Shown here: positions 35,101-43,198 of the stretch, piece after piece
Layout of the letters: each line of letters starts with the position of its first letter
Numbering within the stretch: the first letter of the stretch is position 1
Assembly: GCA_004020315.1 (NCBI GenBank)
Contig: SAQG01000002.1
Coordinates: forward strand, 310,001-374,000
Reading direction: 5' to 3'
DNA: 64,000 nucleotides
From: Mesorhizobium sp.
Lineage (GTDB): Bacteria; Pseudomonadota; Alphaproteobacteria; Rhizobiales; Rhizobiaceae
Translations under genes and position numbers: made by a program
The notes under the pieces: model-generated
What the model saw: the letters and a program-made list of their open reading frames with translations, nothing else
Databases searched by the model: none
Told to the model about the DNA's origin: nothing

Positions 35101-36014
35101 TTGAAGCCTATATGGGTCACGTCCAGGACAATGCCGCCGAAAGCGTGCGCCGCGTGCTGGAGCGGCTGCCCGACAGTTCCGTATACGAGTATCCGACCGA
35201 CACCGGCCAGGTCATCAAGGTGAAGATATCCGTCGACCGGCAAAAGCGCGAGGCGACCGTCGATTTCACCGGCACATCGCCGGTCATGAAGAACAATTTC
35301 AACGCTCCCGAGCCGGTCGCCCGCGCGGCCGTACTCTATGCCTTCCGCGTCATGGTAGAGGACATGATCCCGATGAATGCCGGGTGTCTGAGACCCATCA
35401 ACATCATCATTCCGGAGGGTTGCATGCTGAAACCGACCTACCCCGCGGCAGTCGTCGCCGGCAATGTCGAGACCTCGCAGCATGTCACCAATGCGCTGTT
35501 CGGCGCCATGGGCGCAATGGCCAACGCGCAGGGCACGATGAACAATCTCACCTTCGGCAACAAACAGTACCAGTATTACGAGACGATCTGCTCCGGCTCG
35601 CCGGCAGGCCGGATGAACAACGGTCGCGGCTTTGCCGGAACCTCCGGCGTCCACACCCACATGACCAATTCGCGCCTGACCGACCCGGAAGTGCTGGAAC
35701 TGCGTTTCCCCGTCCTGCTCGAGGATTTCCACATCCGCGAAGGCTCCGGCGGCAAAGGCAAATGGAGGGCGGGCGACGGCACCGAGCGCACCATCCGTTT
35801 CCTCGAAAAGATGGAATGCGCCATCCTGTCCTCGCATCGCAACCGCCCGCCGCAAGGCCTGGACGGCGGCGGCGATGGCGAGGTCGGATCGACCAAGGTC
35901 CGCCGCAAGGATGGCCGCATCGAAGTCCTGAAGGCTTGCGACCAGACGGTGCTGGAAGCCGGTGAAGCCGTCATCGTGACGACGCCGACGCCGGGTGGAT
36001 TTGGTAAACTGTAG
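32139..36014 (+). CDS. fused hydantoinase A/B (5-oxoprolinase-type) with two repeat insertions
   Basis: 1291 residues from a GTG start with GGGAG upstream. Residues 1-730 match the HyuA ATPase half ([47 protein letters not shown]). Residues 745-1291 match the HyuB half ([40 protein letters not shown]). The family hydrolyses 5-oxoproline or hydantoins with ATP; the substrate here is unknown. Two stretches of about 46-51 residues, rich in Pro, Gly and Ser, are absent from the family: one between GELG and [10 protein letters not shown], one between TPVF and [12 protein letters not shown]. They are encoded by palindromic repeats, yet the frame stays open. Confidence 0.9.
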   Translation: MTAKWDFWIDRGGTFTDVIGRDPEGGLHPRKLLSENPEAYADAAIQGIRDLLGLKSGAPIPSGLIGDIKMGTTVATNALLERKGDRVLLLITRGFRDALRIAYQARPDIFAKEIILPEQLYERVIEVDERVRADGCVERLLDIAAVRPAIEQAKADGIDAVAIVFMHAWKYPGHEKAVAKICRKLGFRQVSVSHEVSPLIKLVGRGDTTVVDAYLSPILSRYVQKVAGELGVLSPLEGEMSAKPTEGGAQSSARPQGTSSTAATTPPGGFAATLPSRGRESSRLMFMMSSGGLTAADMFQGKDALLSGPAGGVVGMVETAKLAGFDKVIGFDMGGTSTDVAHYDGDYERAFDTEVAGVRIRAPMMRIHTVAAGGGSILHYEAGRFRAGPDSAGANPGPAAYRRGGPLAVTDANVMLGKLQPDFFPAIFGPGQNEPLDVQTVREKFAALAAEIGDDRTPEAVAEGFVTIAVENMANAIKKISVQRGYDVTEYLLNCFGGAGGQHACLVADALGMEAVLIHPFSGLLSAYGIGLSSVFASRQQALLKPLAEDSRPAIDELVATLREAVIDELAAQGIAEDAVASKPVLQIRYDGTDTALPVNFEHGSIERAKGDFETAHKAQFGFVYDDKPMIVESVGVEGIDTGGPGREESDSVLEDIAASPSQRRQIFADGTWRDAGIFSCEALKPGHRIAGPALVIEPNQTIVVEPGWQAEITAKHHVLLRRIEKKRRQAALGTEADPVMLEVFNNLFMSIAEQMGVTLQNTAYSVNIKERLDFSCAVFDRNGALVANAPHMPVHLGSMDRSVETIIRLNSGDIHPGDVFALNAPYNGGTHLPDITVVTPVFSLPLERRVAAERPGGVAAAVLDVPAVPSEETPTAAFGGTSPSRGEEILFYVASRGHHADIGGTAPGSMTPLATTVDEEGVLFDNFRIVDRGRFREEELETLLTDHPYPARNPHQNIADLKAQIAANEKGVAELRKMVAHFGLGVVEAYMGHVQDNAAESVRRVLERLPDSSVYEYPTDTGQVIKVKISVDRQKREATVDFTGTSPVMKNNFNAPEPVARAAVLYAFRVMVEDMIPMNAGCLRPINIIIPEGCMLKPTYPAAVVAGNVETSQHVTNALFGAMGAMANAQGTMNNLTFGNKQYQYYETICSGSPAGRMNNGRGFAGTSGVHTHMTNSRLTDPEVLELRFPVLLEDFHIREGSGGKGKWRAGDGTERTIRFLEKMECAILSSHRNRPPQGLDGGGDGEVGSTKVRRKDGRIEVLKACDQTVLEAGEAVIVTTPTPGGFGKL
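32835..32977. repeat. palindromic repeat inserted in frame, copy 1
   Basis: This is a mosaic of small hairpins: CCCCCTCGAGGGGG, TGTCGGCgaaGCCGACA, GGCGGCttcGCCGCC and a CCCTC/GAGGG pair at the end. A 35 bp core (32907-32941) matches the reverse complement of copy 2 with one mismatch. It lies inside the HyuA half and is translated without a stop. Similar modules are common between genes in rhizobia. Confidence 0.75.
34668..34804. repeat. palindromic repeat inserted in frame, copy 2 (inverted)
   Basis: It has the same general structure as the copy near 32.9 kb but is in the opposite orientation, with its core at 34704-34738 (34 of 35 bases matching). Terminal CCCTCCCCCTCGAG and CCTCCCCCTCAAGGGGGGAGG stems bound it. 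It lies inside the HyuB half and preserves the reading frame. Confidence 0.75.
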
Positions 36015-36075
36015 GGTCAACCGAAAGATTGACAGGCCGCGTATGCACCATCAGGGTCATAGTTGGGGGCAAGCC

Positions 36076-36639
36076 ATGTCGAATTCCGAAGAAGACGCTC
36101 AGAAAATGCGCTGGCGCGGCCGAGCGACACTCGCTGCTTTCTGTCTTTTGGTTGCTGCATCAGCGATGACTTGGGTTGTCATACCGCACCTGCCTACGGC
36201 CTATACATGTGCATTTCGCGATACTCCGGCCCTCCGCTGGCTATGGCCGGGAAATCAGGCGACATACAACCAGATCAGCCAATGGCACGGCACCCTCAAT
36301 GATCAGTGCAACCTTTTCTCAACACGATCTATGCTGTCTGTATTTTTTGCCACCTTTAGTATCTTTTTTTATATAACTTCACTCTCGAAAGCTCAGATCA
36401 CCATGAAGACAGGACCCGTGATCACCACGCTGGTGATGGCATTCATGATCGTAGGTCTTTTTTCAGGTGGCTTTAACGATCAGGCGACCGGTCGTGGCGC
36501 CTGGGCAGCATACCATACGACTGATTCGACCAACGTCCTTCTGTGGAAGACTTTGCCTCGCATGTTCGCCATCTACATTTTTGGTCCGGTCTGGATCACT
36601 CACTTGAGGGTTGCGTGGCTCCAGCAGTCTTCGGTGTAA
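36076..36639 (+). CDS. membrane protein of unknown function
   Basis: 187 residues from the ATG at 36076 with GGGGG upstream. Three hydrophobic segments are visible: TLAAFCLLVAASAMTWVV near 20, SVFFATFSIFFYITSL near 98 and TTLVMAFMIVGLFSGG near 125, with a fourth weak one near 165. Cysteines at CAF and QCNLF might pair outside the membrane. I do not recognise a family. Its base composition is lower in GC than the flanking genes, which hints at recent acquisition. Confidence 0.6.
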   Translation: MSNSEEDAQKMRWRGRATLAAFCLLVAASAMTWVVIPHLPTAYTCAFRDTPALRWLWPGNQATYNQISQWHGTLNDQCNLFSTRSMLSVFFATFSIFFYITSLSKAQITMKTGPVITTLVMAFMIVGLFSGGFNDQATGRGAWAAYHTTDSTNVLLWKTLPRMFAIYIFGPVWITHLRVAWLQQSSV

Positions 36640-36697
36640 GCTGCGGACGCATGGCTGGAGGTGCCAAATGATATTGCGAGCTACAGCAAGCCGGCTG

Positions 36698-36715
36698 CTG
36701 TCATCCATCTGTCAT
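36698..36715 (+). promoter_or_regulatory. PhoB box upstream of btaA
   Basis: Two exact CTGTCAT heptamers (36698-36704 and 36709-36715) are separated by 4 bases, the consensus Pho box. It lies 49 bp before the btaA start, in the right place to replace a -35 element. Phosphate-starvation control of btaAB by PhoB is established in Sinorhizobium; here it is inferred from the site. Confidence 0.85.
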
Positions 36716-36764
36716 CGCTGAGCGCTACCCGCTTGCGCCAGAGCAAACGGGGAATCGCCTTGTC

Positions 36765-38012
36765 ATGACGGATCTTTCCGGAGAACTGGTTTTTCGCCGC
36801 GGCAAGGAAGTTGGCAAGGCCGTCTACCAGAACCGCCCGTTGTCGAAGGCCGGCCTCTCCGAGCGGCTCTTCGCCTTCCTGTTTTCCGGCCTCGTCTACC
36901 CGCAGATATGGGAAGACCCAGACGTCGACATGGAGGCGATGCAGCTTGGCCAGGGCCACCGCGTCGTCACCATCGCCTCGGGCGGCTGCAACATCCTCGC
37001 CTATCTCACCCGGTCGCCGGAACGGATCGACGCCGTCGATCTCAACGCCGCCCATATCGCGCTGAACCGCATGAAACTCGAAGCGGTGCGCCATCTGCCG
37101 TCCCAGGGTGACCTGTTCCGTTTCTTCGGCGCTGCCGAGACCCGTCACAATTCGCAAGCCTACGACCGCTTCATCGCGCCGCATCTCGACCCGGTCAGCC
37201 GCCATTATTGGGAACATCGAAACTGGCGCCGCCGTCGCCGCATCGCCGTCTTCGACCGCAATTTCTACCAGACCGGCCTTCTCGGCCTGTTCATTGCCAT
37301 GGGCCATCGCACCGCCAAATTCTTCGGTGTCGATCCGGCCGGCATCATGGAAGCCAAAAGCATCGCCGACCAGCGCCGCTTCTTCGACGAGGAGCTGGCG
37401 CCGGTCTTCGAAAAGCCGCTGCTGAAATGGGCCACCTCGCGAAAAGCCTCGCTGTTCGGGCTCGGCATTCCGCCGGCCCAGTATGATTCGCTCATCACCT
37501 CGGGCGACGGCACCATGGCCAGCGTGCTGAAGGCCCGGCTGGAAAAGCTCGCCTGCGATTTTCCGCTAGAGAACAACTATTTCGCCTGGCAGGCCTTTGC
37601 CCGCCGCTACCCTAATCCCGGCGAGGCGGCGCTGCCCGCCTATCTCGAGAAGCGCAACTACAAGACGATCCGCAACAATGTCGACCGCGTTGCCATTCAC
37701 CATGCCAATCTGATCGAATTCCTTGCCGGCAAGGATGCCGGTTCCGTCGACCGCTTCGTCCTTCTAGACGCGCAGGACTGGATGACCGACGATCAGCTCA
37801 ATGCGCTGTGGGCCGAAATCACCCGCACCGCGTCGACTGGTGCCCGCGTTATTTTCCGCACCGCGGCCGAACCCAGCCTGTTGCCCGGCCGGGTCTCGAA
37901 TTCGCTGCTCGACCAGTGGAGCTATGCGGACGAGGCGTCGCGCGAATTCTCGGCCCGCGACCGTTCGGCCATCTATGGCGGCTTCCACCTCTATGTGAAG
38001 CAGGCCGCATGA
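36765..38012 (+). CDS. btaA: SAM:diacylglycerol 3-amino-3-carboxypropyltransferase BtaA
   Basis: 415 residues of the DUF3419 family. It moves the aminocarboxypropyl group of SAM to diacylglycerol, giving diacylglyceryl homoserine, the first step to the betaine lipid DGTS. Seen blocks are YPQIWEDPDVDMEAMQLG, the SAM-site VVTIASGGCNILAYLTRSP near residue 65, IDAVDLNAAHIALNRMKLEA, and the C-terminal NLIEFLAGKDAGSVDRFVLLDAQDW split domain. It overlaps btaB by ATGA and follows a Pho box, so it is expected to be induced by phosphate limitation. Confidence 0.93.
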   Translation: MTDLSGELVFRRGKEVGKAVYQNRPLSKAGLSERLFAFLFSGLVYPQIWEDPDVDMEAMQLGQGHRVVTIASGGCNILAYLTRSPERIDAVDLNAAHIALNRMKLEAVRHLPSQGDLFRFFGAAETRHNSQAYDRFIAPHLDPVSRHYWEHRNWRRRRRIAVFDRNFYQTGLLGLFIAMGHRTAKFFGVDPAGIMEAKSIADQRRFFDEELAPVFEKPLLKWATSRKASLFGLGIPPAQYDSLITSGDGTMASVLKARLEKLACDFPLENNYFAWQAFARRYPNPGEAALPAYLEKRNYKTIRNNVDRVAIHHANLIEFLAGKDAGSVDRFVLLDAQDWMTDDQLNALWAEITRTASTGARVIFRTAAEPSLLPGRVSNSLLDQWSYADEASREFSARDRSAIYGGFHLYVKQAA

Positions 38013-38716
38013 GCGCGACCGAACTGCCGGCCAGGCACGCCGAACCGCCGGCCAGGCACGCCGAACCGCCGGCCGGGCACGCCGAGCTGATGGACGGCGT
38101 CTACCGCTGGCAGCGCCACATCTACGACCTGACCCGCAAATATTACCTGCTCGGCCGCGACCGGCTGATATCAGGGCTGGATGTGCCCGCCGGCGGCACC
38201 GTGCTCGAACTCGGCTGCGGCACCGGCCGCAACATCATCCTCGCCGCCCGCCGCTATCCCGACGCCCGCTTCTTCGGTCTCGATATTTCGGCCGAAATGC
38301 TGGAAACGGCCACTGCTGCCATCGCCCGCGAAGGCCTGTCCGACCGCGTCAAGCTGGCGCGCGGCGACGCCACCGAATTCGACGCGAAAGCGCTATTCTC
38401 CGTCGAAAGTTTCGACCGCATTTTTGTCTCGTATTCGCTGTCGATGATCCCCGCTTGGGAGAAGACGGTTTCCGCGGCATTTGCAGCCCTGTCACCCGAC
38501 GGCTCGCTGCACGTCGTCGATTTTGGCCAGCAGGAGGCCCTGCCCCGCTGGTTCCGCACGCTGCTGCGCGGCTGGCTGAAGAAATTTCACGTTGAGCCGC
38601 GTGAGGCCCTGCGCGCGGTTATGGCATCGGAGTCCGAGCGGATCGGTGCAACCTTTCGGTTCAGAACACTTTATCGCGGCTATGCGTGGCTCGCTGTGGT
38701 CGGACCGTGCAAGTAG
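38009..38716 (+). CDS. btaB: diacylglyceryl-homoserine N-methyltransferase BtaB
   Basis: 235 residues. It is a SAM-dependent methyltransferase that adds three methyl groups to diacylglyceryl homoserine, finishing DGTS. SAM motif I is VLELGCGTGRNIILAARRYP near residue 70, motif II FFGLDISAEMLE. The N terminus before MDGVYRWQRHIYDLTRKYY is unusual: three 7-residue tandem repeats of the form PARHAEP encoded by 21 bp repeats. The start overlaps the btaA stop as ATGA. The next possible start would be the ATG at MDGVYRW. Confidence 0.92.
   Translation: MSATELPARHAEPPARHAEPPAGHAELMDGVYRWQRHIYDLTRKYYLLGRDRLISGLDVPAGGTVLELGCGTGRNIILAARRYPDARFFGLDISAEMLETATAAIAREGLSDRVKLARGDATEFDAKALFSVESFDRIFVSYSLSMIPAWEKTVSAAFAALSPDGSLHVVDFGQQEALPRWFRTLLRGWLKKFHVEPREALRAVMASESERIGATFRFRTLYRGYAWLAVVGPCK
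38027..38089. repeat. three 21 bp tandem repeats in btaB
   Basis: Units at 38027, 38048 and 38069 are CCGGCCAGGCACGCCGAACC-type, the first two identical and the third with three or four changes. Each encodes PARHAEP or a variant, so slippage changes protein length without breaking the frame. Confidence 0.85.
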
Positions 38717-38730
38717 TTTAAGTGTGTGAG

Positions 38731-38867
38731 ATTCAGGTCAGGCCGAGCCGGAGTCGAAGACGGGCGCGAAGCGACCAAACAGGTGGTTTCCGAGAACCGG
38801 AGCGGAGCGTACTTTTGAGCACCGGAAGCGCAGGAAACTGCCGTTTGCAGGCCGGCATCACCTGAAT
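38731..38867. repeat. intergenic element with inverted ends
   Basis: A 137 bp segment between btaB and the serine hydrolase begins ATTCAGGT and ends ACCTGAAT, an 8 bp terminal inverted repeat. It has internal complementary blocks (GAACCGGAGCGGAGC, GAGCACCGG). No ORF is credible. It looks like a non-coding repeat element; only one copy is in this window. Confidence 0.5.
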
Positions 38868-38877
38868 ATCGACACCC

Positions 38878-40256
38878 CTAACGCAGCGCTTTCACCAGCG
38901 CTGCCAGCATGATCTGCGGCCGGTAGCCGAGCTTGGCCGGCGTCAGGCCGAGCCGCACCACCACCAGCTGCTCCGAGGGGATGATGGCGACCGTCTGCCC
39001 GTCATGGCCTTCCATCCAATAAGTATCCCCAGGCAGGCCCGCAGCGATGCCGGCGCCGGGGCTCTCCTCGTCGCCCGGCGCCTCGATCACACCTGGCCCC
39101 TGCCGTAGACTTTCGAGGCGGGTGCGGCTTCCCGCATCCATGCGACGAAGCCCGCAGGCAGGATCTCCTTGCCGTTCCAGACACCATCCTGCAGCAGGAA
39201 CTGGCCGAAGCGCGCCCAGTCGCGCGCGGTGGCGTAGAGATACGACGAACCGACGAACGTGCCGTGCTCGTCGGTCTCCAGTACCGCGCTCTGCATGCCG
39301 AGCGGGTCGAACAGTGCAACCCTTGGCCACGCCAGCGCCTTGTTCTTGTCGCCGATCGCATCCTGCCAGAGCCGCGACAGCATCACTGTAGTGCCGCTCG
39401 AATAGGAAAATACCTTGCCCACCTCGCCGGCCAGCGACTTGGATCCGGCAAAGCCCGCCATATCAGGCTCGAGGTAGAGCATCCGCGTCACGTCGGTGAC
39501 GTCGCCGTAATCCTCGTTGAACTCCAGCCCGCTCGACATCGCCATCATGTCGGCGAGACTGATAGCGGCGCGCCCGTCCGTTTTCCAGGGTCCGAACAGG
39601 CCCTGGTTCGTCATCACCATCTTGCCGTCCTTCACCAGAGTGCCAACGATCGCGGCATTTACCGTCTTGGTCATCGACCAGCCAAGCAACGGCGTCGTCT
39701 CGGTAAAACCTTCGCCATAACGCTCGGCGATGATGCGGCCGTTCTTGACCACCACCACCGCCCGCATACCGGCGCCGATCATTGCAGGATCGTCGAGAAT
39801 TTTCGCGATTTCGGGGTTCTGCGAAACATCGACCTTGTCGCCGTCTGGCCAGAGGGCGTCGAGCGGCGGTGCCGGTGTCAGCGCCGGCCCGGCGGCCGCT
39901 TTGGCCCTGGCGATGTCGCCATCCGGAACCGAAGCACAGCCGAGCCCGTCACGAACGACCGCGATGCTCTTGCCGAACGCGCCGAACAGCCCGGCCGAAA
40001 CCGTGCCCTGCTCCTTGTCGACGGACACCCTCATCAGCCGCAGCAGTGGATGGCCCGGCGCCTGCACGTCGACGGCGAGCACCTGATCGGCATCGCGTCC
40101 GGCGATAAAGACATTCGAGCAGACGATCTTGGCCGTATAGCCCGAGCCGACGCGGATCAGTTCCGGCGGCGCGATGTAAAGCCAGGCGGCGAGTGCTGCG
40201 ACGGCCAGCACGGCCAGCCCGAGCAGCCATTTCACGAGCCTCAGAGCAATCCGCAT
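38878..40256 (-). pseudogene. serine hydrolase (beta-lactamase family), frameshifted
   Basis: About 460 residues if restored. An N-terminal membrane anchor (WLLGLAVLAVAALAAWLYI) is followed by a beta-lactamase/class C-type domain with SMTK near residue 195, similar to EstB and 6-aminohexanoate-dimer hydrolases. The first frame ends at 39087 after ...VYGRGQV. The rest of the domain (GLPGDTYWMEGHDGQTVAII ... LVVVRLGLTPAKLGYRPQ) continues in another frame to 38878. Loss of one base near 39089 would explain it: GTG TGG ATC would become GTG TGA TC. The start ATG at 40256 has GGGGGAG upstream. It could also be a sequencing error. Confidence 0.75.
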
Positions 40257-40375
40257 TTTTTCCGACTCCCCCCGGACGCTCATCTATGTCATCGATTTGC
40301 CGCCATTGCTTCGGCAAAATCGCGGTTCCTGTCGAGCGCTGTCAACGGAATATCAACCATGATCGGCGATCACTG

Positions 40376-40424
40376 ATGCATGTCGCCCAAAAGTGCGCAG
40401 CGGTTTTGGGATAACGACATGCAT
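40376..40424. repeat. 49 bp palindromic repeat, copy A
   Basis: The ends are ATGCATGTCG and CGACATGCAT (10 bp inverted) and an inner stem has CCCAAAA and TTTTGGG arms. The same 49 bp occurs at 47318-47366 with one change. It lies in the 309 bp spacer between the serine hydrolase and GH25 genes, which are divergent. A GCGCGCC/GGCGCGC hairpin follows at 40440-40458. Confidence 0.8.
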
Positions 40425-40565
40425 AAAAACAAGATTAAGGCGCGCCGAAGCGGCGCGCTTTGGGGATAGGGGCGGTCCTGTGGGGCGATCGCTTGGGGGC
40501 ACGGTCGAGGGCCACCTGCAGCAACAACCCATCAGCGGCCGGCTGAAACCGGTTCAGGAGTAGCG

Positions 40566-41363
40566 ATGCGCCGTTTCGCGGCTTTCATCATGCTGACGCT
40601 GCTGGGCGCCTGCTCGACGGTCGACGATCTTGCGCCGTCGCTGCCCTCATCGGGCGCCCCGACCGTTGCGGTGCGCGCACCCCGTTTTGACGACTCCGAC
40701 CCACATGAGTGGGAAAGCGGCGCGCCGTGGAGCTATGCCGTTCACGGCACCGACGTCTCCAAATATCAGACCTCGGTCGATTGGCCGGCGGCCAGGGCCA
40801 GCGGCATTTCCTTCGTTTTCATCAAGGCGACGGAAGGCGGCGATCGCTTCGATCCGTACTTCAACGAGCATTGGAGCCGCACGAAAGCTGCTGGAATTCC
40901 GCGCGCCGCCTATCATTTCTATTATTTTTGCACGCCGGCCGCCACACAGGCGCGTTGGTTCATCCAGAACGTGCCCAGAGACCGGTCGGCAATGCCGCCG
41001 GTTCTCGACATGGAATGGAACCCGCAATCGCCGACTTGCAAGCTGCGGCCCGATGCGGCCACGGTGCGCAGCGAGATGAGCACATTCCTCGAAATCGTCG
41101 AAAAACACTATGGCAAGAAGCCGATCATCTACACCTCGATCGATTTCTTCGACGACAACGGCCTATCGGCCTTCCGCGGCTATCCCTACTGGCTGCGTTC
41201 GGTGGCCGGCCACCCGCGCAAGAGATACGGCAGCCACCCGTTCACCTTCTGGCAGTACACCGGAACCGGTATTGTGCCGGGCATCCCCGGCAAGGCCGAT
41301 ATCAATGTGTTCAACGGCACGGAAGCCGCCTGGAACAAGTGGCTGCGGCAGAACACCCGTTGA
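40566..41363 (+). CDS. glycoside hydrolase family 25 (lysozyme-like) lipoprotein
   Basis: 265 residues. A lipoprotein signal (MRRFAAFIMLTLLGAC) gives a lipidated cysteine at 16. The GH25 domain starts near 60 with HGTDVSKYQTSVDWPAARAS, then FIKATEGGDRFDPYF, VLDMEWNPQ (catalytic D-x-E near 145) and FWQYTGTGIVPGI. It would cleave the glycan strands of peptidoglycan in the periplasm. It is followed 74 bp later by an MltB-type transglycosylase on the same strand. Confidence 0.9.
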   Translation: MRRFAAFIMLTLLGACSTVDDLAPSLPSSGAPTVAVRAPRFDDSDPHEWESGAPWSYAVHGTDVSKYQTSVDWPAARASGISFVFIKATEGGDRFDPYFNEHWSRTKAAGIPRAAYHFYYFCTPAATQARWFIQNVPRDRSAMPPVLDMEWNPQSPTCKLRPDAATVRSEMSTFLEIVEKHYGKKPIIYTSIDFFDDNGLSAFRGYPYWLRSVAGHPRKRYGSHPFTFWQYTGTGIVPGIPGKADINVFNGTEAAWNKWLRQNTR

Positions 41364-41437
41364 CAGCGGGCCTGCAGCCTGCTTTTCGACACAGCCAATG
41401 AAGGACACCTGCAACCGCCGGTAATCTTCTCGGGAGG

Positions 41438-42622
41438 ATGGCGATGCGATTGCGCTTGGAAATTCTCGCGGCGCTGTTTCTGGCCGCCGCGGCGGCGCCG
41501 GCGATGGCACAGCAATGCGGAGGCGATTTCAAGGCATGGAAGCAGGGCGTTGCGGCCGAGGCCAAAAGCGCCGGCGTCGGCAGTGCCGGACTTGAGGCGC
41601 TGGAAACCGCCGCTCTCGATGAAAAGGTGCTGGCGCGTGATCGCGCCCAAGGCGTCTTTACCCAGACCTTCATCGAATTTTCGAACCGGATGATATCGGC
41701 CTATCGGCTGAAGCAGGGCGCGGTCATCTTGAAACAATATGCCGACGTGTTTGCCCGTGCCGATCGCGAATTCGGCGTTCAGGCCCCGGTCATTGCCGCC
41801 TTCTGGGCGTTGGAAACCGACTTCGGCGCCGTGCAGGGCGATTTCCACACGCTGAACGCATTGGTCACGCTCTCTCACGACTGTCGTCGCCCGCAGCTCT
41901 TCCGGCCGCAGATCGTGCCATTGCTGACACTGATCGATCGCGGCGTCGTGCCGGCCGACGTCACCGGCGCCTGGGCGGGCGAAATCGGCCAGACGCAGAT
42001 GCTGCCTTCCGACTATCTCGGCCGAGGGGTCGACGGCGACGGCGACGAAGTGATCGACCTGCGCGGCAGCGCGCCGGACGTGATCATGACCACGGCCAAC
42101 AAGATCATGTCGCGCGGCTGGAAACGCGACCAGCCCTGGATCGAGGAAGTCCGCGTGCCCGACGACTTGCCATGGGACCAGACCGGCCGCACCAACAAGC
42201 TGCCGCTGACGCAATGGGCTCAGTGGGGTGTCACCAACCCGAACGGCACGCCGCTTGTCGACAACGGCCTGAGGGCAGGTCTCGCGCTGCCCATGGGCCG
42301 CAAGGGGCCGGCCTTCCTGGTCTACGACAATTTCGACGTCTACCTCGAGTGGAACCAGTCCTTCACCTATGCGCTTACCGCGGCAAATCTCGCCGCGCGG
42401 CTGGCGGGTGCACCGCAATTCGACCCGCGCAATCCCGAACCCGGCCTCAACGGCGACCAGATGAGGGCATTGCAGACAAAGCTCGAGGCCAGAGGCTATG
42501 ACGTGGGAACGGTCGACGGCATCCTGGGCACCAACACCCGCGAGGCGATCCGCAAGGAGCAGATGCGGCTAGGCCTGCCGGTCGACGGCTGGCCGACACC
42601 GGAGCTTTTGGCCAAGCTGTAA
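41438..42622 (+). CDS. lytic murein transglycosylase, MltB type
   Basis: 394 residues. A signal peptide (residues 1-26, ending PAMA) leads into an SLT_2 domain with FWALETDFGAVQGDFHTLNA (catalytic Glu near 130) and GEIGQTQMLPSDYLGRGVDG near 190. A C-terminal PG_binding_1 domain (QMRALQTKLEARGYDVGTVDG) starts near 340. It cleaves peptidoglycan to 1,6-anhydro ends. The ATG at 41444 is an alternative start. Confidence 0.9.
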   Translation: MAMRLRLEILAALFLAAAAAPAMAQQCGGDFKAWKQGVAAEAKSAGVGSAGLEALETAALDEKVLARDRAQGVFTQTFIEFSNRMISAYRLKQGAVILKQYADVFARADREFGVQAPVIAAFWALETDFGAVQGDFHTLNALVTLSHDCRRPQLFRPQIVPLLTLIDRGVVPADVTGAWAGEIGQTQMLPSDYLGRGVDGDGDEVIDLRGSAPDVIMTTANKIMSRGWKRDQPWIEEVRVPDDLPWDQTGRTNKLPLTQWAQWGVTNPNGTPLVDNGLRAGLALPMGRKGPAFLVYDNFDVYLEWNQSFTYALTAANLAARLAGAPQFDPRNPEPGLNGDQMRALQTKLEARGYDVGTVDGILGTNTREAIRKEQMRLGLPVDGWPTPELLAKL

Positions 42623-42655
42623 GAGATCTCGACGTGAAAAGAGGCAGCAGCGATT

Positions 42656-42688
42656 GCGGCCGTCAGGGATTGTTGATCGGCCGCTTTT
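42656..42688 (+). terminator. hairpin after the MltB-type gene
   Basis: GCGGCC and GGCCGC arms, with a loop of 17, are followed by TTTT, 33 bases after the stop codon. The stem is only 6 bp with a large loop, so it is a moderate candidate. Confidence 0.5.
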
Positions 42689-42701
42689 CAGCGCAGACAG
42701 A

Positions 42702-43078
42702 TTATTGAATGTTCTGCGTGCCGTAGTAGAAATTTTTCATATTACAACTTAGCACCTTTGCGCCGGGCTTAAAAACCTTTCGCGCCTGCGCCTTGAATTC
42801 CGCCTCCCCATTTATCGACCAAGCGTAGTTGTACCGCACTGGTGTGCCTACAAGGTCGTAGGTGAATTTCATTACAGGACGCCCATTAATTATCCCACAT
42901 TTAACATCCGTAACGATTCCATGGTGTCCAAGTGATCTCATGCTTCTTGAGAACGCGGCAACCTGTCCAACCTGATCCAGTCAGTGGTATTTGCGCTGGC
43001 CGAGGTCGAGAATAGGCCGAGCGAAATCAATACAGTCAAAACCGTGCCGTAACGCCTCGATGCGATATTTGTGCTCAT
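42702..43078 (-). pseudogene. small secreted protein, apparently frameshifted
   Basis: On the minus strand an ATG at 43078 opens a 46-residue frame with a clear signal peptide (RRYGTVLTVLISLGLFSTSASA), ending at 42938. An overlapping 79-residue frame from 42941 to 42702 continues as SLGHHGIVTDVKCGIING with two cysteines. Adding back one base after codon 33 (for example GAC CTG in place of GACTG) joins them into a protein of about 125 residues whose joint reads TDLDQVGQVAAFSRSM. The region is noticeably lower in GC. Two separate, ATGA-coupled small genes are the alternative. No family was recognised. Confidence 0.5.
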
Positions 43079-43163
43079 AGTGCCACCCCCGCCTGATGTG
43101 ACAGTAGAGCATACAACAGGGTAGTTCTCTAGGCGTGTTGGGTGCCGGAAGCATAGGAAATCG

Positions 43164-43198
43164 CCTGCGGCGCGTCGCCCTCATCGAACGGCATCATC
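43164..43198. repeat. direct repeat of the decarboxylase 3' end (distal copy)
   Basis: 35 bp that match 44995-45029, inside the end of the group IV decarboxylase gene, at 32 of 35 positions. Read on the minus strand it encodes MPFDEGDAPQ, like TPFDEGDAPQ in the decarboxylase, in the same frame. The LysR stop codon lies within it. Confidence 0.75.
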
